In this document: piece after piece, positions 7,877-18,500 of the stretch
How the letters are laid out: each line of letters starts with the position of its first letter
How positions within the stretch are numbered: the stretch's first letter is position 1
Assembly (NCBI GenBank): GCA_000961575.1
Contig: LADP01000010.1
Coordinates: 1 to 64,000 of the forward strand
Source: Peptococcaceae bacterium BRH_c8a
Lineage (GTDB): Bacteria; Bacillota; Desulfotomaculia; Desulfotomaculales; Desulfallaceae
DNA: 64,000 bases
Direction of reading: 5' to 3'
Program-made: the position numbers and the translations under genes
The notes under the pieces: model-generated
What the model saw: the letters and a program-made list of their open reading frames with translations, nothing else
Told to the model about the DNA's origin: nothing
Databases searched by the model: none

Positions 7877-8128
7877 TCACCGCGTTACCAGTGCGCTTTT
7901 TACCCGCACCCCGCCAATTTGACCCAGCTTGCCTGTCAGAGCGCCGATTTCGTCGGTGCTGCCATCCACAATCAACGAGATAACTGATAAACCTCTTTCC
8001 CGGTATGGAATGCCCATGCGCCCCACGATTACATCCCCGTATGCGCTAAGGATGGCGTTGATGAAGTTGGCTTTTTCCCTCTGTTCCACCACCAGGCCGA
8101 TTACCCCGATGCGGCGTTCCGTGCTCAT
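7877..8128 (-). CDS. TM1266-type iron-only hydrogenase system regulator
   Basis: An 83-residue ACT-like domain protein of the TM1266 family, which is regularly found beside hydrogenase maturation genes and is proposed to regulate them. It reads RRIGVIGLVVEQREKANF, then a GRMGIPYRERGLSVISLIVDG core typical of ferredoxin-like ACT folds. AAGGAGG lies seven bases before the ATG at 8128. It is the first gene of the hyd operon. No DNA-binding motif is visible, so a small-molecule or protein sensor role is as likely as direct DNA binding. Confidence 0.85.
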   Translation of the reverse strand: MSTERRIGVIGLVVEQREKANFINAILSAYGDVIVGRMGIPYRERGLSVISLIVDGSTDEIGALTGKLGQIGGVRVKSALVTR

Positions 8129-8454
8129 AAAAGTACCTCCTTTTGTTAATCCAGCTGATACTGCATAGCATTCATGCCCTGGTTAAAATACCAAACGGTC
8201 TGTTCCCATAAGGAAACAGACCGCATCAAGGCCATCGTTATAATCTCGTCCCCTTGACCGCAGTACCGGTGGTACCTGTTTGCCTCAGGGTTTGTCTTGA
8301 TAAAATTATTGGGATCAGCCCTTCCGTACAGGGTAAAAAATCCCCGCCCCAGTCAGGCCATTAGCAATCTCATTTGATTTTATGACCTTATGGCCTCTTA
8401 TTATTCCTCCGGCGCAAATAAAATAAGTCAAGGGAGCGTCTCCCCTGACTCATT
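8129..8454. other. Gene-free region upstream of the hyd operon
   Basis: No coding sequence is supported. It holds a 9-bp inverted repeat CGGTCTGTT/AACAGACCG (8196-8204, 8215-8223), which on the minus strand is followed by the T-rich TTTGGTATTTT, so it may be a weak attenuator or mRNA hairpin in the hyd leader. A TATAAC on the minus strand (8237-8242) is a candidate -10, with no good -35. The right end is a terminator. Confidence 0.5.
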
Positions 8455-8460
8455 TTATTT
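8416..8460. terminator. Bidirectional terminator downstream of the TPR gene
   Basis: AAATAAAATAAGTCAAGGGAG and its nearly exact complement form a stem of about 20 pairs around a CGT loop. The A/T flanks allow it to work in both directions. The TPR gene stop lies inside the stem. Confidence 0.8.
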
Positions 8461-9105
8461 GGTTTTACCGAATAACCTGGCGTAAATAGCCATATTTCTA
8501 AATTGGCGCCGCATTCTAGGCGAGGATAAACGGTAAGCATCCAGCACCTCATCAAAGAATCTGTTGGCTTCGGGCTGGTTGCCGGTTTGTTTGAAATACT
8601 TGCCGGCGTCAAAAAAAGTTTTTACCGCGCCATACCGTAATAGATTGTCAATTAATTCCCGCGAGTACTCATGCTTCACCAGGTAAAGGTAAGGGTAACC
8701 GTGGGCAATTTTAGGGTTTAACCTAATCGCTTCTTGCAACTGCTGCAGGCTTTCCTCCCGCTGGCCAAGGTTAAAAAGGGCTGCGCCCAGGTAAAACCGC
8801 GCCAGTGCCGAATCATCCATTTTGACCAGGGCTTTTTCCAGGTATTCAACGGCTTGCTTGTACTGCCCACTTAAAAAATGTATTTCACCAAGTTCCAGTT
8901 GCGCATTGGCGTTATGTGGGTTAACCTTAATTTGGCGCTGCAATTCTGCCATATTTCTCCTGCGCCGCAGCGGGGCCATAAAATCAGGCAGGATGCCAAT
9001 AAAACTGCGGTCAAGGAAAACGAAAATTAATATAATAATTAGCAGTGCCACTAATGGATTGCGCAGCAACAAGGAAAAAATTAAAAACAGCCCGAAAATT
9101 CTCAA
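8455..9105 (-). CDS. Membrane-anchored TPR-repeat protein
   Basis: A 216-residue protein with a hydrophobic N terminus (residues 1-30, probably one hairpin or span), a basic PLRRRRN stretch, then tetratricopeptide repeats from about residue 55 to 130 (NAQLELGEIHFLSGQYKQA, ARFYLGAALFNLGQREES). TPR repeats mediate protein-protein contacts; no catalytic domain is present. Start is TTG at 9105 with GGTGAG eight bases upstream; no in-frame ATG is available. It is probably monocistronic and ends in its own terminator, so it is not part of the hyd operon. Function unknown. Confidence 0.75.
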   Translation of the reverse strand: MRIFGLFLIFSLLLRNPLVALLIIILIFVFLDRSFIGILPDFMAPLRRRRNMAELQRQIKVNPHNANAQLELGEIHFLSGQYKQAVEYLEKALVKMDDSALARFYLGAALFNLGQREESLQQLQEAIRLNPKIAHGYPYLYLVKHEYSRELIDNLLRYGAVKTFFDAGKYFKQTGNQPEANRFFDEVLDAYRLSSPRMRRQFRNMAIYARLFGKTK

Positions 9106-9326
9106 TGGTTATGCTCACCATCCTCAACACTAATGTTTTCATGACCGCACCTTTTTATAACAATGGTATCTATTGATGACAATACGAAACAAAAAAGGAC
9201 ATAATAGCATTCAATAGGCGACTACCGGTTTCCTTTCGTTCATTAAAAAAACTACCCGGAAGATAGACTTTAGAAAGTGATGGTGTTACCGGAAGGTAAT
9301 TGAATTTTTAGAGGGAGGATAATAAC

Positions 9327-11120
9327 ATGAATCTACCTACCCGAAATGAAATTCCCGAAAACTATAAATGGCGGCTGGAAGATATCTACCCGTCTGATGA
9401 ACTATGGGAACAAGATTTTCGCCACGTTCAAAACATGATTGGTGCGGTTGAGGCCTACCGGGGCAGGCTCGGGGAATCGGCCCAGATTATGTTGGAGGCG
9501 TTTCGAACCCAGGAACAGGTGGAACAGATTAACGAAAAGGTATTTACTTATGCCCGGATGAGACGGGACGAAGACAATGCCAACCCCACCTACCAGGCGT
9601 TAACCGACCGGGCGCAGAATTTAAGTACCCGGCTGCAGGCGGCTAATTCTTATTTCGTGCCCGAAATTCTGAACTTGCCGGAGGGGACCCTGGAGCGCTT
9701 CCGGCGGGATGAACCGGCACTGGACCTTTATCATTTTGCCCTGGAAGAAATCTACCGGCAAAAACCACACACCCTGACCGCTGCCGAAGAGCAAATCATT
9801 GCCCGGGCGGAAGAAGTAACCCAGGCCCCGGTCAACATCTTCAGGATGATTAACAATGCCGATATGACCTTCCCGCCCATCAAAGATGAAACTGGTGCAG
9901 AGGTGCAGGTTACCCACGGCCGGTTTATTCAGTTCCTGGAAAGCAGTGACCGCCGGGTACGCCGGGACGCTTTCCAATCTCTTTATAGTTCGTACCGCAA
10001 TCTTACCAACACCCTGGCGGCAACGCTGGGCTCCGGCGTTAAAAAAGACGTTTTTTACGCCCAGGTGCGTAAATATCCGTCCGCTTTGGAGGCATCGCTT
10101 TTTGCCGACAATATTCCACCTGAAGTTTATGATAACCTGATTCAAACAGTGCGCCGCAACCTTGGTCAGATGCACCGTTATCTGGCCCTGCGTAAAAAAC
10201 TGCTCCAACTGGATGAACTGCATTTCTATGACTTGTATACCCCGGTGGTGCAAGATGTAAAATGGAACATTCCCTATACCGAGGCGGTTGAATTAGTTAA
10301 GACAGGATTGGCCCCACTGGGGAGTTCCTATGTGGAAACCATGAGCGAGGGCATGAATAATAGCTGGGTGGATGTGTACGAAAACAAGGGCAAAACCAGC
10401 GGTGCCTATTCCTGGGGCCCCTACGGGGTGCATCCTTATGTTTTGTTAAACTACCAGGAAAACTTAAGCAATGTTTTCACCCTGGCCCATGAGATGGGGC
10501 ATGCCATGCATTCATTTTACGCATCTGGCGAACAGCCCTATATATATGCCCATTACAAAATTTTTACCGCTGAAGTTGCTTCCACGGTTAACGAATCATT
10601 GCTGATGGACTACCTGCTTAAAACTGTCACCGAGCGGGATAAAAGACTATATTTGCTGAACCATTACCTGGAGCAGTTCCGCGGCACTGTTTTCAGGCAA
10701 ACTATGTTTGCCGAGTTTGAAAAGATAACCCATCACAAAGTAGAAACCGGCGAAGCCTTAACTCCCCGCCTGCTCTGTGATATATACCGCCAGCTTAATG
10801 CCGATTACTATGGAGCAGGAATAGTTATGGATGAGGAAATTGAAATGGAATGGGCCCGGATCCCACATTTTTACTCGGCTTTCTATGTTTATAAATATGC
10901 TACCGGTTTTTCGGCGGCCACGGCTTTAACCAACCAGATTCTTGAACAGGGGGAGCCCGCGGTTAACCGCTATCTCAGTTTCCTTAAAAGTGGGGGTTCG
11001 GATTACCCGCTTAACCTGTTAAAGGCAGCCGGGGTGGATATGGCCACGCCGCAACCGGTGCAAGCAGGGCTGGATAAATTTGCGCAGCTGCTAGATGAAA
11101 TAGAAGAACTGCTGGCCTGA
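9327..11120 (+). CDS. pepF: Oligoendopeptidase F (M3B metallopeptidase)
   Basis: A 597-residue cytosolic zinc peptidase degrading short peptides. The zinc site HEMGH (HEXXH) is near residue 388, with the third ligand expected in the downstream TAEVASTVNE segment. Length fits the PepF group at about 600 residues. A strong GAGGGAGG lies before the ATG at 9327. It is monocistronic, between the divergent TPR gene and a terminator before recQ. Confidence 0.95.
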   Translation: MNLPTRNEIPENYKWRLEDIYPSDELWEQDFRHVQNMIGAVEAYRGRLGESAQIMLEAFRTQEQVEQINEKVFTYARMRRDEDNANPTYQALTDRAQNLSTRLQAANSYFVPEILNLPEGTLERFRRDEPALDLYHFALEEIYRQKPHTLTAAEEQIIARAEEVTQAPVNIFRMINNADMTFPPIKDETGAEVQVTHGRFIQFLESSDRRVRRDAFQSLYSSYRNLTNTLAATLGSGVKKDVFYAQVRKYPSALEASLFADNIPPEVYDNLIQTVRRNLGQMHRYLALRKKLLQLDELHFYDLYTPVVQDVKWNIPYTEAVELVKTGLAPLGSSYVETMSEGMNNSWVDVYENKGKTSGAYSWGPYGVHPYVLLNYQENLSNVFTLAHEMGHAMHSFYASGEQPYIYAHYKIFTAEVASTVNESLLMDYLLKTVTERDKRLYLLNHYLEQFRGTVFRQTMFAEFEKITHHKVETGEALTPRLLCDIYRQLNADYYGAGIVMDEEIEMEWARIPHFYSAFYVYKYATGFSAATALTNQILEQGEPAVNRYLSFLKSGGSDYPLNLLKAAGVDMATPQPVQAGLDKFAQLLDEIEELLA

Positions 11121-11262
11121 TAGTTTACTAAAGGAATTAAAGAAATAGTGCCGAAATATAAAGACAAGCGTAACATTTAGTAACCGATAAGGAAATAATT
11201 AACAGGTGTCTGGCACTCCGTTAATTCAACAATAGTTAGCAATTTGGCAGTACCAGCATTGG

Positions 11263-11305
11263 AACGGGCTGTTTAAGGTACACTAGACGGCCCGTTTATT
11301 TGTTT
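11263..11305 (+). terminator. Terminator of pepF
   Basis: AACGGGC (11263-11269) pairs with GCCCGTT (11290-11296), followed by TATTTGTTT. The stretch just before it (11200-11220) carries a GGTGTCTGGCACT palindrome-like motif of unknown role. Confidence 0.6.
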
Positions 11306-11354
11306 ATGGGTAACCTTAAAAACCTGAGTAATTTGGGGCGCCGGAGGTACTTTT

Positions 11355-13427
11355 ATGGGAACGGAACTGGATCTGGATTTAAAAGAAGCCCTGTCAAAAC
11401 ACTTTCACTTTGAACACTTCCGCCCGGGGCAAAAAGAAGTGATGGAAGCTTCTTTAGCCGGGGATGACGTACTGGCAGTTATGCCCACCGGCAGCGGGAA
11501 ATCTCTTTGCTACCAGCTTCCGGCCTTGCTGCTTCCGGGCTTAACCCTGGTTATTTCACCTCTGGTGGCACTAATGAAAGACCAGGTGGATAATCTACAT
11601 GAAAATGACTTTTCCCAAGCTACCCTGCTTAACAGCCAACTTAAATCCGATGAGTACCGGCAGAGAATGCGCGGTATCCGCAACGGCGAATATAAAATTG
11701 TCTATGTAGCACCGGAGCGGCTGCGTAACAGATATTTCAACGAATTAATCAAAGAGTTAGTGGTGGACTTGCTGGTGGTGGATGAAGCCCACTGTGTTTC
11801 CCAGTGGGGTCACGACTTTAGGCCGGACTACCTCTGGATTGGCAATTTTTATGAGCAACTGGCCCAGCGCCCGCGGATTATGGCTCTTACCGCCACGGCC
11901 ACGCCCTCTGTCCAGCGGGACATCCTGGAACAGTTGGGTATACCCGACGCCAGGAAGGTGTTGTCAGGCAGTGACCGGCCCAATCTTTACATAACCGCCC
12001 AAAGGGTTGACGGCGAGACAGCCAAGCAGTCGGTACTGCGGAATTTTCTTAGCGGTCAAAGCGGCAGCGGTATTATATACGCCGCCACCAGAAAAGAGAG
12101 TGAGGCAGTGGCCGTCTGGGTAAAGGAATCGCTGGGCATTTCCACGGGCTGTTACCACGCCGGTTTGGCACCCGCCCAGCGCATCAGGGTACAAGATGCT
12201 TTTATCAATGAAGAAGTCAAAGTGGTGGTGGCCACTAATGCTTTTGGTATGGGTATCGACAAGGCCAATATCCGTTTTGTTGTCCACTATAACCTGCCGG
12301 CCTCCCTGGAAGCCTACTACCAGGAAATTGGCCGGGCGGGTCGGGACGGCCTGCCGGCCCAATGCCAACTGCTGTTTTCCTTAAAAGATAAAAGACTGCA
12401 GGAATGGATTATTGAAAACGATGCTGTCACCCGGGAGGATCTGGCTATTTTCTGGCGCGTCTGTGCCAGGAACGCCAACGGCAACAGTTCCGCGGTGCCG
12501 CTGATTGAACTGGAGCGGGACGGCCTGGCTGAAACAAAGCTGCGTCAGGTGATCAGTATGTTTGAACGGCTGCAGGCGCTTAGGTTGACCGACCGGGACG
12601 AAGATCACCTTTATCTGGAACCGGGGAAGCGCCCGGCCCCCGGGGCGGTGCAGGACGCCTTGCAGGAAGTGGAAAACCGTCTGGCCTATCGCAAAGATAA
12701 GCTTACTGCCGTAGTATACTGGGCCAATACCACCTTCTGCAGAAGAGCAATGCTTTTAGAATATTTTGGAGAAAAGCCGGAAGGCGGAGCCCGGCCCTGC
12801 TGTGACAACTGTTTGGCCAGTGCAGCCGGTGACCTGGAATACTCCAAAGACCCGCTGATGGTACTGGCCTGCGTGGCCGAACTGCAGCGGGGAGTAGGAC
12901 GCAAAAAACTGGCGGACATTCTCCGGGGCGCCGCCACCGCTAATGTGGCAGCCTTTAGGTATGACAGGATGATTTATTACCGCAGCTTGGCCGGCCAAAC
13001 CGGCAAAGCCATTCTGTCTATGATAGACTGCCTACTGGCGGATGGTTTTCTGGCTTTAAGCGGCGCAGAATACCCGGTGGTGGTTTTAACTGCGCAGGGC
13101 AAGCAAGCACTTAAAAAGGGTAAGCCTCTGCCGGTGCCGGTAAAGATTAAGAAAAAATCCCCACCGGTGGTCGCTGATGCCGAAAAAAGTGAACAGATGA
13201 CATTGGATGAAGAGGGGTTGTTGTCCGCGCTGAAAGAATATCGCAGCAACCTGGCCAAACAAGAGCAAAAGCCGGCCTATGTATTTTTTCACAACAGCGC
13301 ACTTGAGGAAATAGCCAAACTTCAGCCCCGCACCCTAGCGGAACTGCAGGCCATTAAAGGGCTGGGCGAAAAAAGAGTTTCCGCCTACGGGAATGAGATT
13401 CTGTCTATTATTGAGCGGTACTTGTAG
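11355..13427 (+). CDS. recQ: ATP-dependent DNA helicase RecQ
   Basis: A 690-residue 3'-5' DNA helicase of recombination and repair. Walker A is MPTGSGKS (about residue 42). The DEAH box and aromatic-rich loop are VVDEAHCVSQWGHDF, and motif VI is EIGRAGRDG. The zinc-binding region of the RQC domain shows CRRAML followed by CCDNC. A C-terminal HRDC domain (about 615-690) reads LAELQAIKGLGEKRVSAYG. A lysine-rich linker (about 590-605) joins RQC and HRDC. GGAGGTAC lies before the ATG. A terminator follows directly. Confidence 0.95.
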   Translation: MGTELDLDLKEALSKHFHFEHFRPGQKEVMEASLAGDDVLAVMPTGSGKSLCYQLPALLLPGLTLVISPLVALMKDQVDNLHENDFSQATLLNSQLKSDEYRQRMRGIRNGEYKIVYVAPERLRNRYFNELIKELVVDLLVVDEAHCVSQWGHDFRPDYLWIGNFYEQLAQRPRIMALTATATPSVQRDILEQLGIPDARKVLSGSDRPNLYITAQRVDGETAKQSVLRNFLSGQSGSGIIYAATRKESEAVAVWVKESLGISTGCYHAGLAPAQRIRVQDAFINEEVKVVVATNAFGMGIDKANIRFVVHYNLPASLEAYYQEIGRAGRDGLPAQCQLLFSLKDKRLQEWIIENDAVTREDLAIFWRVCARNANGNSSAVPLIELERDGLAETKLRQVISMFERLQALRLTDRDEDHLYLEPGKRPAPGAVQDALQEVENRLAYRKDKLTAVVYWANTTFCRRAMLLEYFGEKPEGGARPCCDNCLASAAGDLEYSKDPLMVLACVAELQRGVGRKKLADILRGAATANVAAFRYDRMIYYRSLAGQTGKAILSMIDCLLADGFLALSGAEYPVVVLTAQGKQALKKGKPLPVPVKIKKKSPPVVADAEKSEQMTLDEEGLLSALKEYRSNLAKQEQKPAYVFFHNSALEEIAKLQPRTLAELQAIKGLGEKRVSAYGNEILSIIERYL

Positions 13428-13445
13428 TAGAAAAGAATTATTATC

Positions 13446-13483
13446 AAGCAGTCTCGGACTCGTTTCGAGGCTGCTTTTATTTA
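13446..13483 (+). terminator. Terminator of recQ
   Basis: AAGCAG-CTCG (13446-13456) pairs with CGAG-CTGCTT (13466-13476), followed by TTATTTATAT. Confidence 0.7.
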
Positions 13484-13511
13484 TATAAGCGCAGCGGAAA
13501 AATAACCAGTA

Positions 13512-14045
13512 ATGGATTCGAGATCCGGTGTTGACTATTATCCGTTTACCAAAGAACAACTGCTTAAGGCCGGTGAGGCAGGTTATATAGACCGGACACC
13601 TGCGTTTATTCGCTTTGTGGATTTTATACTGAATCATTATGAAATAACAAGAGAAGATGCTGAAGAAACAGCTGAACAATGCATATTTTTAATCCAATGC
13701 GACGATAAACCGGGTGATATCATAAAGCACCTGGGGTACCGGTTGGAGTTTCCTTCTTTAGAAGTGGTGCAACAATTGACAGGGGAAATTATAAATCTCT
13801 CCAACAATACACGAATGTGGATATTGAAGGGACATACACCGGAAGAGCTTTTCCATGAGGATAAGGAGCGTTTACTGCCGCTGCCCGCTGTTGCCGCGGC
13901 AGAGACTGGTGCGAAAGTTATTGATATAAGAACCCGAACCAAGGTGGGCGAAACGATCCCTGTCCCTGCGGCAGCGGGAAAAAGTATAAAAAATGCTGTG
14001 GCAAGTGAACCTGGCGGTGGGAAGTCGCCAAGCCTGACCCCATGA
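13512..14045 (+). pseudogene. SEC-C motif protein with a frameshift in the zinc motif
   Basis: The frame from 13512 gives 177 residues. Residues 1-140 are a helical domain with a NNTRMWILKGHTPEELF segment often seen in SEC-C proteins. From 13947 the sequence shown is unlike any motif, but the frame one base later (from 13949) reads RNDPCPCGSGKKYKKCCGK then stop at 14006-14008, an exact SEC-C zinc motif. One base (probably a C in GGC-CGA) is therefore missing at 13947-13950. As it stands the protein has a meaningless 35-residue tail instead of the zinc knuckle. It may be a true recent mutation or a sequencing error. The repaired gene is 13512-14008. Function of the family is unclear. Confidence 0.8.
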
Positions 14046-14078
14046 TCCCCTAATTAAAACATTAACATTAGTTTGGAT

Positions 14079-14116
14079 AAAAAGCCACTCCCTGGAAAAA
14101 TGGTGGCTTTTTTTAG
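14079..14116 (+). terminator. Terminator after the SEC-C gene
   Basis: AAAAAGCCAC (14079-14088) pairs with GTGGCTTTTT (14103-14112), ending in a run of seven Ts. Confidence 0.75.
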
Positions 14117-14352
14117 CTAGTAATGCAGGATTTGCTAATTTTTTGTCGAAAATGAAAAGCATTATATTAACACAGAACAGTCTATGCAACTTACGTAACA
14201 CACCTTTTAAAAGGTATTTGTAATTGCCAACAAAAAAGCAAATATGATCTTTTATAAAAATGTTGTGGTAATTACGTGAAGAAGGTCGCATCATCCGATG
14301 GTTTTGCTGGGGCAAGGTTATGGGTACACCAAATGTTAGAAATTAAACTTAG

Positions 14353-14499
14353 AACTACTGTGACAAATGTATAATATCAATTGTTGGTTATAAAGATTTT
14401 TTTGATTTGATCGAACAAGACCAAGTCTCATTGCTTGAACCGGAGGAACATTTAACCTGGCCTGTAATCATTAACAAAACATATTTAGCAAAGGAGTAA
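14353..14499 (+). other. Coding-like fragment without a start codon
   Basis: An open frame of 48 codons without ATG or GTG ends at TAA 14497-14499, just before the next gene. It reads IVGYKDFFDLIEQDQVSLL and EPEEHLTWPVIINKTYLAKE, protein-like in composition, but I recognise no family. It may be the 3' remnant of a decayed gene; the remaining bases 14117-14352 are AT-rich with nothing visible. Confidence 0.25.
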
Positions 14500-14504
14500 A
14501 AGCA

Positions 14505-15017
14505 TTGCTAAAGCTAAGTTTAGGTGGGCAAAAAATCTTAAAATCTATACATATCATCTTGGTTTGTACGTGGATAGGTGCTGGAGTCTCCATGATAATC
14601 CTGGGGTTTGCAAAAGAGCATATAATTAACGGTGATGAACTCTACGCCTTTAATGCATGCATAAAGTTCATTGATGATTTCATTGTAATACCTGCTGCAA
14701 TTGGTACATTATTAACCGGTCTTCTTTTCTCCTGGTTAACCAACTGGGGATTTTTTAAATTCAATTGGGTAGTTGTAAAATGGGTTGCTACCGTTGCCCA
14801 AATATTGTTTGGAACCTTTTTTCTTGGACCGTGGACCAATGGTTCTACAGCGATAGCGGATGCGGAACGCCTACAGGCTTTACAAAACCCGACATATTTG
14901 TATTTTAGTCAAATGAATCAATATTTTGGTGTTCTACAGGTTTCCTTATTAATAGCGGTTGTATTTGTCTCGGTCTTTAAGCCTTGGGGTAAAAATACAA
15001 AAAAAATAAACTTCTAG
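14505..15017 (+). CDS. DUF2269-like integral membrane protein
   Basis: A 170-residue protein with about four transmembrane helices and charged or aromatic motifs WGFFKFNWVVVKW, ALQNPTYLY and FKPWGK. TTG start at 14505 with AAGGAG nine bases upstream. It is a clear paralogue of the 201-residue protein at 38240-38845 (shared IPAAIGTLLTG/IPGAFGSVLTG, WG..K.WVV.KW, LQNP.YL and KPWGK). Resemblance to DUF2269 is from memory and only moderate. It precedes the 139- and 1643-residue genes in the same direction (57-base gap) and may be co-transcribed with them. Function unknown. Confidence 0.7.
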   Translation: MLKLSLGGQKILKSIHIILVCTWIGAGVSMIILGFAKEHIINGDELYAFNACIKFIDDFIVIPAAIGTLLTGLLFSWLTNWGFFKFNWVVVKWVATVAQILFGTFFLGPWTNGSTAIADAERLQALQNPTYLYFSQMNQYFGVLQVSLLIAVVFVSVFKPWGKNTKKINF

Positions 15018-15073
15018 TTATTCATATGATTAGTATTTATATAGTGTGAAGAAACATTTTAGAGGTGACATTG

Positions 15074-15493
15074 GTGAAACTATACGTTTCCATAAAGCAG
15101 GCAGGTAAACGTAAAGCATATATAACAAAAAAAGAACTGCTTCTGAACAACGTCCCGTCAAACTTAAGGGAGCTTATCACAGAGATTGTGCGTATAAATG
15201 TCACTGCCTACAATAACAAAACGCCAGAACCTTTGCTCATCCAATATCTTGCCCCTGGTCAAATAGAGAATCAGGCTCAAACCGGAAAGGTTGGCTTTGG
15301 TCAGCGTCGAAGCGACAAACAAGCTGATGTTAATCAAGCAATCGAGACTGCCATGCTTGCCTTTGAGGATGGCATCTACAGAGTATTTAGCGGCGAAAAC
15401 GAAGTTTCGTCTCTTAATGATCCACTGGTATTAAAAGAAGGCGACCTGCTGACCTTTATTCGGTTAACCATGCTTGCCGGCAGGATGTGGTGA
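15074..15493 (+). CDS. Unknown 139-residue protein coupled to a DUF5724/DUF4132 giant
   Basis: I do not recognise the family. The chosen start is GTG 15074 (MKLYVSIKQAGKRKAYITKK), nine bases after GAGGTGA; a GTG nine bases earlier is possible. The N terminus looks like a beta hairpin, the middle is polar (QRRSDKQADVNQAIETAMLAF) and the C terminus is strikingly hydrophobic and basic (GDLLTFIRLTMLAGRMW). An alternating-strand pattern followed by a conserved-looking C-terminal tail recalls small beta-grasp proteins, but this is a guess. It ends nine bases before the 1643-residue gene, which has its own GAGGTG, so the two are almost certainly expressed together. Confidence 0.75.
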   Translation: MKLYVSIKQAGKRKAYITKKELLLNNVPSNLRELITEIVRINVTAYNNKTPEPLLIQYLAPGQIENQAQTGKVGFGQRRSDKQADVNQAIETAMLAFEDGIYRVFSGENEVSSLNDPLVLKEGDLLTFIRLTMLAGRMW

Positions 15494-15502
15494 GGTGCTC
15501 TA

Positions 15503-18500
15503 ATGTATAACTATATAAATAACGAAGCAATACAAAAGTATCTCTCCAAACTTTCTGTAAAAACTTTTTTATCGTTTGGGAGAAACAAGAACATTTTAAA
15601 AGCAATTTTAGCCTGTTTTGAAGAGGGTTCCAAAACCTATTCCGAGCAGATCTTAAAGCAAAACGAACTTTATAACCTATTGTGGACTGGGAATGCCGAT
15701 AAGATTGCCGGTACTTTTTCCGGCTCGGAATATAAAGTTTTAGTCACCCTTTTGGGCCGGGAATGGGCGGAAAAGTTCAAGCAAATATGGGATAGAAGCC
15801 CCCATTATACATACTCGGAGGGATATGAGCGGCGTTCATATCGCACCAAATCGTTTGAAGCGCTGTACCTTTATCCCGGTATAGCAAAACTTTTTGCCAT
15901 GCTGCACCTGGTAGCAAATGACTTTACCTATGATCAATACTTTTCCCGGCCGGATAATACCTTTACGCACAACCAGGTTATTCCGGATCTGCTGGCGCTG
16001 GAAATAGACGAAGGCAATGAATTGGTGATCAATAAGCTCCATGACATAGTTTATGGAGATAACAATGTTGGTCTTATTAGCCGCGGCATGATCAAAGGCC
16101 TCCTAATGAGTCACAGCAGCGAAGCACAAAAGTGGGTGGGAGACCTTTTGCTGGCCGCCAGGCTGCAGGAAGGGCTGCGCCAGGTTATTGTGGAATGCAT
16201 GGACGAAGGGTCAAGGGAAGGCTTTCTCTATATTCTAAAGATTATTCTTGATCATAATTTGGTCAGATTCTCATCAGTGGTTCGGGCGCTTGATGTTTGG
16301 ACAGGCCTTGGCATTGCAGCGCAAAAACCCGCTGTGATTAAAAAATGTCTGGAAGCCGGTTACCGGTGTCTTACAGAAAACGGTTATGCCGATGAATGCC
16401 TGCAGAGCCGCGATGCCATGCTTATATTTATGGGGCTTTGGTCCGTGGCCTTTGACGACATCATGCTGACTGAGCACAAAATTAAAACGCTTTTGTCGGA
16501 TGAAAAATATAAAAGAATGGCCGCCTTTTATTTCCTGTTACAGACCCAATTTCCATGGTATCAGCACCAGCTGGCCGTGCCGCTCCTGGATGATGCGGAT
16601 GATGAGGTAAAATGCTGGGCCCTGCGAAATCTTTTTGCCGATGCAAATTACATATCCATAAGACCTGAACGCAGGGAGATACTCAACAAATACCATGGCA
16701 TTGTTGGTATATGCAGCCTGGATGAACTGTTCAATAAGCTAAAGAAGATACTGGATGGTATGACCGGGAAGGAAATGGTCTTTAAGGAGAGTGTTTTTCC
16801 GTGGGTGCAATTAATCGTATCACGTGATGAAATCATCGTTAAGATGCTGCTGGCCATGACCAATGACGCCACGGATAGCAACGTGGACTTGATGCTGGAT
16901 TACCGTGATCAAATGAGCGTCAATACTCGCGGTGAGTTTGTAAATGCCTTTTTGAGCCATCCCAAGACGAAAAAACAAAAGACGGCCCTGGTTGAGTTTA
17001 TGGGAGATAAAAGCTCTTATGTGCGTGTTACCGCAATGAAAATGGTTGAAAATATAAATCTTGCACCAGATGACTATAAGATTATTGAAGATTTGTTGCG
17101 ATACAAATCGGGTGACTTGAGAAAAAATGCCATCGCAGTGCTGCTGCGCCAATCTCCAAAAAGCTTGCTGGAAAGCGTCAGACACTTATTTGACGATAAA
17201 AATGAGAACAAGCATTTGGCGGCCCTGGACATTATTTCAGCAGTAGAGAACAACCCCAAATTCAACCCCATCATGCTGGAACTTCGACAGATGGCAGCCG
17301 TGCTAGCCGGGACTTCTCAAAAAACCAAAGTGCTGGCGGAAAAAATTACTAACAAGGATGGGACTGTTTACACTGTTGCGGACGGCTTGGGGCTGTTTAA
17401 TCCGAGGCAGGCTGTTTCTCTTCCTGCTATAGCATGTCCCAGAGGTTTTGCCGCCCAAGATATACTATCTTCTTCGCCTGAGCAAATAAAAAAGGTACTG
17501 CTGGCACTAAGCGACCTGATCGATAAACACAAAGATTTTGAATATCAGGTGGAAGACTGGAACGGGGCTTGTAAGAAAGTAATACTGGGTGGGGAACACT
17601 ATCTCAGGACAATTAAGCAACGTAAAATTGGGGATGCAACTATAACCCTTGACGATTATCCACTGCCGGAGGTGTGGCGGGGGGCGGCAAAGGAATATGG
17701 CCTGACAATTGAAAAAGTGCTTGAAATACTATTCTACTATCATACCAACCAATTCAATTACATGAAAACACAGGATTGGTATGATCGGCTGGCTGAGTTG
17801 TTTCCCCTGCAACATAAAGAATTTAAGGCCACCATTAAAAAATTACCATATGCAAATCATATTAGGAGTATTTTCGAGGCTCTGTTGAATGAATGTCCCC
17901 GAGCCGAGGTCTTTGCACTGGGCCGTGATATGTCCTGCTATATTCTGAACCGGACTCCAGCTAAAAATTTAGCGGAAGATTACGTGAAGGACAAGTCTTA
18001 CTATTTTGGAGGCCATACCTCCTGCTTGGTTGATGCAACAGAGATATCATTTTGGTATGATGGTATGAGGGCAGGTATATATGATGACCAGAGCTTTAAA
18101 GAATACTTTGGGATAGGATATGCATTTTATCAAGCCTCAGAGTTTAAATCGCACGCCTGCTTGCAACTCGTTGATTTTGAACAGGCATTTGCCATGGGAC
18201 TGGTGGATGAGAATGAACTATACGCAGAGCTTTGCGGCCGGCCCTTAAGTACTAAGAATTTAAGGATGCTCACCGATTCCACATTTCACAGCCATAAAAA
18301 TGTGGCCTCCTGCCAGAAGCTTAAGGAAGTCTGCGCAAAGGTTGTTGACCGGATTGTCAGTATTGAGCTAAAGCGGGGGGATATGACCACCGAGGTTAGC
18401 CATCTTGCGTCAGGTGTTTATAAATGCTGGGGCGCCAGGTTTTTTGTCGATATCCTGGTCGGTGCTGAAAAGGATACCTATGTGCGCGGCTATAACTTTG

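Noticed and set aside
8196-8223. Riboswitch upstream of the hyd operon
   Set aside because: Only one short stem is present; no known riboswitch core could be matched.
9621-10253. 210-codon open frame opposite pepF
   Set aside because: Antisense to conserved M3 peptidase sequence and without recognisable domain.
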